DNA from: Spirochaetales bacterium
GTDB lineage: Bacteria; Spirochaetota; Spirochaetia; DSM-27196; SLST01
NCBI GenBank assembly: GCA_007130265.1
Contig: SLST01000036.1
Coordinates: 1-10,095, forward strand
Reading direction: 5' to 3'
DNA length: 10,095 nt
Positions within the stretch are counted from its first letter, which is position 1, and every line of letters starts with the position of its first letter. Shown one piece after another: positions 6,860-10,095 of this stretch. The position numbers and the translations under genes are program-made. The notes beneath the pieces were generated by a model, which was given only the letters and a program-made list of their open reading frames with translations, was not told the origin of the DNA and did not search any database.

Positions 6860-7294
6860 CTACCGTCCAGTCGACCCAAAGCCCCCTTCTCCCCGGTCCG
6901 AACCCGCAAGACCGTTCTCCTCGTGTACGAACCGCGCACGCGCGACCGGAGCGATCACGAGTTGCGCAATCCGATCACCGTCCTCTACCGTATACCGCTG
7001 CCGGGATGTGTTGACAAGCAGAACGTGAATCTCGCCCCGGTAATCCGAATCGATGGTCCCGGGAGCGTTCAGGACGGTGACCCCATGCTTGATCGCCAGA
7101 CCCGAGCGCGGGCGCACCTGCCCCTCGTATCCGGCAGGAATCGCCAGGCGAACCCCCGTCGGTACCGAACCACGCTCTCCCGGACCGAGGGACAACGGAC
7201 ACTGCAGCACCGCACGCAGGTCCGCGCCCGCTGCCGCGGCGCTCGCGTACCTCGGCTCGCACCCGGCGGCACACTGTGCCGGAACGTCGACCAT
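6860..7294 (-). CDS. dut: Deoxyuridine 5'-triphosphate nucleotidohydrolase (dUTPase)
   Basis: dUTPase splits dUTP into dUMP and pyrophosphate, keeping uracil out of DNA and supplying dUMP for thymidylate synthesis. At 144 residues it has the usual size of the homotrimeric all-beta family and carries all five motifs in order: GADLRA (23-28), RPRSGLA (61-67), NAPGTIDSDYRGE (76-88) with the expected catalytic Asp82, DGDRIAQLVI (105-114), and the C-terminal RGEGGFGSTG arm (134-143) with Phe139, which closes over the nucleotide. The ATG overlaps the pnp stop as TGATG. No clear Shine-Dalgarno precedes it, so translation is probably coupled to pnp. The active site looks complete. It lies between an RNA-decay gene and the lipid-export genes, with no obvious functional link to either. 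Confidence 0.96.
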   Translation of the reverse strand: MVDVPAQCAAGCEPRYASAAAAGADLRAVLQCPLSLGPGERGSVPTGVRLAIPAGYEGQVRPRSGLAIKHGVTVLNAPGTIDSDYRGEIHVLLVNTSRQRYTVEDGDRIAQLVIAPVARARFVHEENGLAGSDRGEGGFGSTGR

Positions 7295-9483
7295 CAGTCG
7301 CGGCGGTCCCGTCCGGGGCGTTCGTCGCGGTCATCACGCCGCGGCCCGCGTCCGTGGTGCGAGCGCTCGGGCCGATCGTCGCGCCGCTCGCGACCGCCCT
7401 GCTCGCCCCCTTCGCGATCCTCGTAGATGAGGCTCAGGTTCACACGCCCCATCTTGTCGATCTCGATGATCCGGACCGGCACCTCCTGGTTCATCTGCAG
7501 CATGTCAGTCACCTTCTCCACGCGATGCGGCGCCATCTTCGAGATGTGAACGAGGCCTTCTCTGCCGGGCAGGTACTCCACAAAGGCTCCAAAATCGACG
7601 ATCCGCCGCACCACCGCATCGTAGGTCCTTCCTACTTCCGGCTCTTCGAGCAGCTTGAGCAGGCTGCCCTTCGCGCCCTCGGCGTCGTCGGCATCCTTAC
7701 AGTACACGGTCACGGACCCATCGTTCTCGATGTTGATCTGCACGTCGTGCTTCTCCGAGATGCTCTTGATCGTCTTGCCTCCGGGCCCGATCAGGACGCC
7801 GATCTTCTCAGGATCAACGCTGAAGCTGACGATGCGTGGAGCGTACCGGCTCAGCTCGCCGCGAGGCGTCTGGATTGCACCCGCCATCGCCTCGAGGATG
7901 TGCAGTCTGCCGCGTCGAGCCTGTTCGAGCGCGCGCCGCATGACGTCCGGGCTGATGTTCTTGATCTTGATATCCATCTGGAACGCCGTGATGCCGTCAT
8001 CAGTCCCGGCAACCTTGAAGTCCATATCGCCGAGATGGTCTTCCTCGCCGAGGATGTCGGAGAGCACCACGTACTCCTCGCCTTCGGCAACGAGTCCCAT
8101 CGCGATACCGGCTACGGGCTTTGTGATCGGCACTCCGGCATCCATCAGGCTAAGCGACCCACCGCACACCGTCGCCATGGACGAGGAACCGTTACTCTCG
8201 AGAATCTCGCTGACAACCCGGAGGGTGTAGGGGAACGAGGCGCTCTCGGGCAGGACCGCCTCGAGCGACCGGTGCGCCAGGTGCCCGTGCCCGATCTCCC
8301 GTCGTCCGGTACCCATCCGACCCGTCTCTCCGACGGAGAAAGGCGGGAAATTGTAGTGGAGCAGAAACTTCTCAGTTCCATCTTCCTCGATGTTGTCAAT
8401 GATCTGCGCGTCGCGCTTCGTCCCGAGCGTCACGACGGCGAGCGCCTGCGTCTCACCGCGCGTGAAGAGCGCAGACCCATGGGTTCGATCGAGCACCGAG
8501 ACCTCGCTGCTGATGGGCCGGATGTCTTCCGGTCCGCGACCGTCTGTGCGGACCTTCTTGCCCAGGATAGACGCACGGACGATCTCCTGCTCCAAGTCCT
8601 CGAACAGCGCGGAGAATGCCTTGCCACCGTCTTCACCAATTGCTTCGGCGAACTTCTCCTTCGCCTCGTTCTTGACCGCCTTGATGGCTGCAGCGCGCTC
8701 CATCTTTCCCTTCACGAAGCATGCCTCTTCCAGCTTCGGGAAGGCATACGCCCTGATCTCCTGCTCCGGGGCGAAAGCATCGGGGCTCTGCGGCAGGGGG
8801 AGTTTCTCCTTCCCGACGGCAAGGCGCAGCTCCACCTGAATGCGACACAGCTCCACGATCGTCGGACGCGCGGTCTCGATCGCTTCGATGAGCAGGTCCT
8901 CGCTCACCTGCTCAGCGCCGCCCTCGACCATGGTGATGCCGTCCTGGGTCCCGGCAACGATGATGTCAAGCGCCGAATGCTCGAGCTGTTCGTAGGTGGG
9001 GTTGATGACGAGCTCGCCGTCGACATGACCCACCCGAACCGCGCCGATGGGTCCGTCAAACGGAATGTCGCTGATGGTTACCGCCGCACTCGCGGCGTTC
9101 ATCGCGATCACATCCGGCACGTTGATGTTGTCAGTGCCGATGACCGTGGGGACAACCTGGATATCCCGGCCAAACCGTTTGCTGAACAGCGGTCTCATGG
9201 GCCGGTCGATCAGTCGGCACACAAGTATCTCCCGGTCCTTCGGTCGTCCCTCACGCTTGAGGAAGCCGCCCGGTATCTTGCCCGCTGCGTAATACTTCTC
9301 GTTGTACTCCACCTGAAGGGGGACGTAGTCAAGGCCGACGACCGGTTCGGAGCCGCAGCACGCGGTCGCGAGAACAGCCCCCCCGCCGTAGGTCGCGAAG
9401 ACGGCGCCGTTCGCCTGTTTCGCCATTCGGCCGGTCTCAAGGACCAGGTCGATGCCGTTTATCGTGAGACTTACTCGATGCAT
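7294..9483 (-). CDS. pnp: Polynucleotide phosphorylase (PNPase)
   Basis: PNPase degrades RNA from the 3' end by phosphorolysis, and can add nucleotides in reverse; it is a trimer and often part of the RNA degradosome. The 729-residue product has two RNase PH-like cores. Landmarks in the first are GRPKDREILVCRLIDRPMRPLF (79-100) and PFDGPIGAVRVG. The second has GRREIGHGHLAHR (393-405) with His399, SNGSSSMATVCGGSLSLMDAG (430-450) with phosphate-binding Ser433-435, and ILGEEDHLGDMDFKV (477-491) with metal-binding Asp482 and Asp488, matching E. coli H403, S437-439, D486 and D492. A KH domain follows at about 551-611 (GPGG at 566-569) and an S1 domain at about 619-687. Residues 690-729 form a highly charged Arg/Asp/Glu tail. 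The ATG at 9483, preceded by AAGGA at 6 bases, begins MHRVSLTING and is preferred over a TTG 20 codons upstream. It follows rpsO after 62 bases. Confidence 0.98.
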   Translation of the reverse strand: MHRVSLTINGIDLVLETGRMAKQANGAVFATYGGGAVLATACCGSEPVVGLDYVPLQVEYNEKYYAAGKIPGGFLKREGRPKDREILVCRLIDRPMRPLFSKRFGRDIQVVPTVIGTDNINVPDVIAMNAASAAVTISDIPFDGPIGAVRVGHVDGELVINPTYEQLEHSALDIIVAGTQDGITMVEGGAEQVSEDLLIEAIETARPTIVELCRIQVELRLAVGKEKLPLPQSPDAFAPEQEIRAYAFPKLEEACFVKGKMERAAAIKAVKNEAKEKFAEAIGEDGGKAFSALFEDLEQEIVRASILGKKVRTDGRGPEDIRPISSEVSVLDRTHGSALFTRGETQALAVVTLGTKRDAQIIDNIEEDGTEKFLLHYNFPPFSVGETGRMGTGRREIGHGHLAHRSLEAVLPESASFPYTLRVVSEILESNGSSSMATVCGGSLSLMDAGVPITKPVAGIAMGLVAEGEEYVVLSDILGEEDHLGDMDFKVAGTDDGITAFQMDIKIKNISPDVMRRALEQARRGRLHILEAMAGAIQTPRGELSRYAPRIVSFSVDPEKIGVLIGPGGKTIKSISEKHDVQINIENDGSVTVYCKDADDAEGAKGSLLKLLEEPEVGRTYDAVVRRIVDFGAFVEYLPGREGLVHISKMAPHRVEKVTDMLQMNQEVPVRIIEIDKMGRVNLSLIYEDREGGEQGGRERRDDRPERSHHGRGPRRDDRDERPGRDRRD

Positions 9484-9489
9484 TGTGAA

Positions 9490-9500
9490 TCCTTTTCCTT
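9490..9500 (-). promoter_or_regulatory. pnp ribosome binding region, tandem AAGGA
   Basis: Two copies of AAGGA lie upstream of pnp on the minus strand, at 9496-9500 and 9490-9494. The nearer copy ends 6 bases before the ATG at 9481-9483, which supports that ATG as the real start; homology to other PNPases also begins there. Confidence 0.7.
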
Positions 9501-9518
9501 CGTCAACTCGGTCGTCCT

Positions 9519-9541
9519 GCCGAGCGCCTCTCGCGCCCGGC
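9519..9541 (-). promoter_or_regulatory. Strong stem-loop in the rpsO-pnp spacer
   Basis: The minus strand from 9541 to 9519 folds into a 9-bp stem: GCCGGGCGC pairs with GCGCTCGGC, with eight Watson-Crick pairs and one G-U, around a 5-base GAGAG loop. It starts 4 bases after the rpsO TAG and ends 35 bases before the pnp ATG. No U-run follows, so it is not a typical intrinsic terminator. In E. coli the same interval carries a terminator and an RNase III hairpin used in pnp autoregulation. By position this stem could stabilise the rpsO 3' end, act as a processing site or attenuate pnp; which of these applies is inference. Confidence 0.6.
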
Positions 9542-9545
9542 AATC

Positions 9546-9815
9546 CTACTTCCGAATCCCGAGTTTCTGTATAAGGGACCGGTACTTCTCCAGGTCTGTC
9601 CTGGCAAGGTAGTCCAGAAGTCGGCGCCGCTGGCCGACGAGCTGGAGCAGACCCCGTCGTGAGTTGTGATCCTTCTTGTGGGTCTTGAAATGCTCTGTCA
9701 ACTGGGTAATGCGTTCAGTCAGAAGAGCGATCTGTACCTCGGTCCGACCGGTATCTGCCGGTCCGGCACCATACTCGCTGACAATCTCGCTCTTGCGCTC
9801 CTTGGTCAAGGGCAT
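9546..9815 (-). CDS. rpsO: 30S ribosomal protein S15
   Basis: S15 is a primary binding protein of the small subunit; it binds the 16S rRNA central-domain three-way junction and starts platform assembly. The product has 89 residues, exactly the usual length, with four helices. Diagnostic parts are DTGRTEVQIALLTERI (21-36), then THKKDHNSRRGLLQLVGQRRRLLDYL (45-70), including the rRNA-contacting His42, His46, Asp49 and Ser52. It ends in LIQKLGIRK. An AAGGAG ribosome site sits 8 bases before the ATG. The start lies inside the last codons of ribF (10-base overlap). A promoter-like element 42 bases upstream suggests S15 and PNPase can be made independently of ribF. In several bacteria S15 represses its own mRNA through leader structure; no convincing leader fold was found here. 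Confidence 0.98.
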   Translation of the reverse strand: MPLTKERKSEIVSEYGAGPADTGRTEVQIALLTERITQLTEHFKTHKKDHNSRRGLLQLVGQRRRLLDYLARTDLEKYRSLIQKLGIRK

Positions 9816-10095
9816 GCGGATAACTCCTTACTCTCAATTCCTGCTTGGTGCGGTACAATATAGCGAATACTCCCGTCTACTGCCAGAGGCCAGCTCAGAG
9901 AATTTTCCCCTATCTCGAGCGCAGCGCGATAGCTTCCTCGACTGCCAACGAACTCCGCCGCGTACACACCCGAAGGAGGCACCAACTGCCGACTCTCCGG
10001 CAGGAGCCCTCGTCGGTCCTTCACGATATAGAGCCGCTGATCGTCGCGCTCGATCTCCTCATCCATCACATCGAGAGCGTACGGTCGCCCCAGGA
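9806..10095 (-). CDS. ribF: C-terminal part of RibF (FAD synthetase), flavokinase domain apparently degenerate
   Basis: The frame is open from the right edge, so the gene's 5' end is missing; about 96 codons are seen up to a TGA at 9806-9808. The first readable residues, LGRPY, are the signature that joins the N-terminal FMN adenylyltransferase domain of RibF to its C-terminal riboflavin kinase domain. About 35 residues later comes PPSGVYAAEF, matching the GVYAV strand of riboflavin kinase. Position before rpsO-pnp is the usual place for ribF. Between the two motifs the expected kinase nucleotide-binding segment (GRGRTLGFPTAN in typical enzymes) is absent; instead there is a charged stretch with YIVKDRRGLLP. 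After GVYA only about 50 residues remain, without the NIGxRPTF or LYG motifs. The protein therefore probably keeps FAD synthetase activity at most. The last residues overlap the rpsO ribosome site and start. Possible alternatives are a frameshift or an unusual paralogue. Confidence 0.72.
   Translation of the reverse strand, partial: LGRPYALDVMDEEIERDDQRLYIVKDRRGLLPESRQLVPPSGVYAAEFVGSRGSYRAALEIGENSLSWPLAVDGSIRYIVPHQAGIESKELSACP
9857..9886 (-). promoter_or_regulatory. Likely sigma-70-type promoter for rpsO-pnp within ribF 3' end
   Basis: On the minus strand, CTGGCA (9881-9886; four of six to TTGACA) and TATATT (9857-9862; five of six to TATAAT) are separated by 18 bases. The element sits in a short AT-rich dip in otherwise GC-rich DNA. 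Transcription would begin near 9850, giving a leader of about 35 bases before the rpsO ATG. Position and fit are good, but a hexamer match by eye is not proof. Confidence 0.5.

Noticed and set aside
5831..7426. Plus-strand open frame of 531 codons opposite lptF and dut
   Set aside because: It crosses three confident minus-strand genes; the Arg-rich, low-complexity product has no family features.
9501..9512. TTGACG in the rpsO-pnp spacer as a pnp -35 box
   Set aside because: No acceptable -10 hexamer lies 16-18 bases downstream, where pnp coding sequence has already begun.
9484..9543. Extension of pnp to a TTG at 9543
   Set aside because: The 20 added residues include the spacer hairpin and ribosome site; homology and AAGGA spacing point to the ATG at 9483.
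7276..9612. Plus-strand open frame of 778 codons opposite pnp
   Set aside because: It lies wholly antisense to well-conserved pnp and rpsO, has no recognisable domain, and is rich in His, Arg, Asp and Leu as expected of a GC-rich mirror frame.
9816..9850. S15 autoregulatory fold in the rpsO leader
   Set aside because: Only a three-pair GGA/TCC stem was found near the ribosome site; nothing resembles the known pseudoknot or three-way-junction S15 sites.

Overview
This window is about 10 kb of tightly packed, GC-rich bacterial housekeeping DNA. The two permease subunits of the LptBFG lipopolysaccharide exporter indicate a diderm (two-membrane) bacterium. A spirochaete of the high-GC Spirochaetales type is the best guess. 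This rests on the wording of the GreA C-terminus (a GPWES...ISYLSP stretch), the MurJ variant (see below), the shortened RibF kinase domain and the gene mix. It comes from remembered family patterns, not from a search.

Layout: a short plus-strand piece at the left edge (1-281) is the 3' end of a greA-type transcript cleavage factor gene. It converges on a block of nine minus-strand genes that fills the rest of the window. In transcription order (right to left) these are the 3' end of ribF (9806-10095), rpsO (9546-9815), pnp (7294-9483), dut (6860-7294), lptF (5570-6856), lptG (4491-5573), tgt (3342-4490), murJ (1763-3364) and an exported HEAT-repeat protein (333-1766). Apart from 62 bases between rpsO and pnp, neighbouring genes overlap, abut or lie within a few bases of each other: ATGA overlaps for lptF/lptG and murJ/HEAT, TGATG for pnp/dut, TAGATG for lptG/tgt. 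No gene-free stretch longer than about 62 bases exists. No tRNA, rRNA, CRISPR array, insertion sequence or integration mark was seen.

How the genes fit together: ribF-rpsO-pnp is the end of the common bacterial translation/RNA-decay cluster (infB-rbfA-truB-ribF-rpsO-pnp). Here it runs on into nucleotide sanitation (dut), export of outer-membrane glycolipid (lptF, lptG), tRNA queuosine modification (tgt), lipid II flipping for peptidoglycan (murJ) and an uncharacterised periplasmic scaffold-like protein. A likely sigma-70-type promoter for rpsO lies inside the ribF 3' end, and a strong hairpin sits between rpsO and pnp.

No new multi-gene system is evident and the region is mostly ordinary. 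The points worth a second look are the apparently degenerate flavokinase half of RibF, loss of the usual Arg/Glu in the central cavity of MurJ, a G8 tract and a polar insertion in lptF, the rpsO-pnp hairpin, and the exported HEAT-repeat protein downstream of murJ. Several start codons are better placed downstream of the longest open frame (murJ 3364, lptG 5573, pnp 9483).
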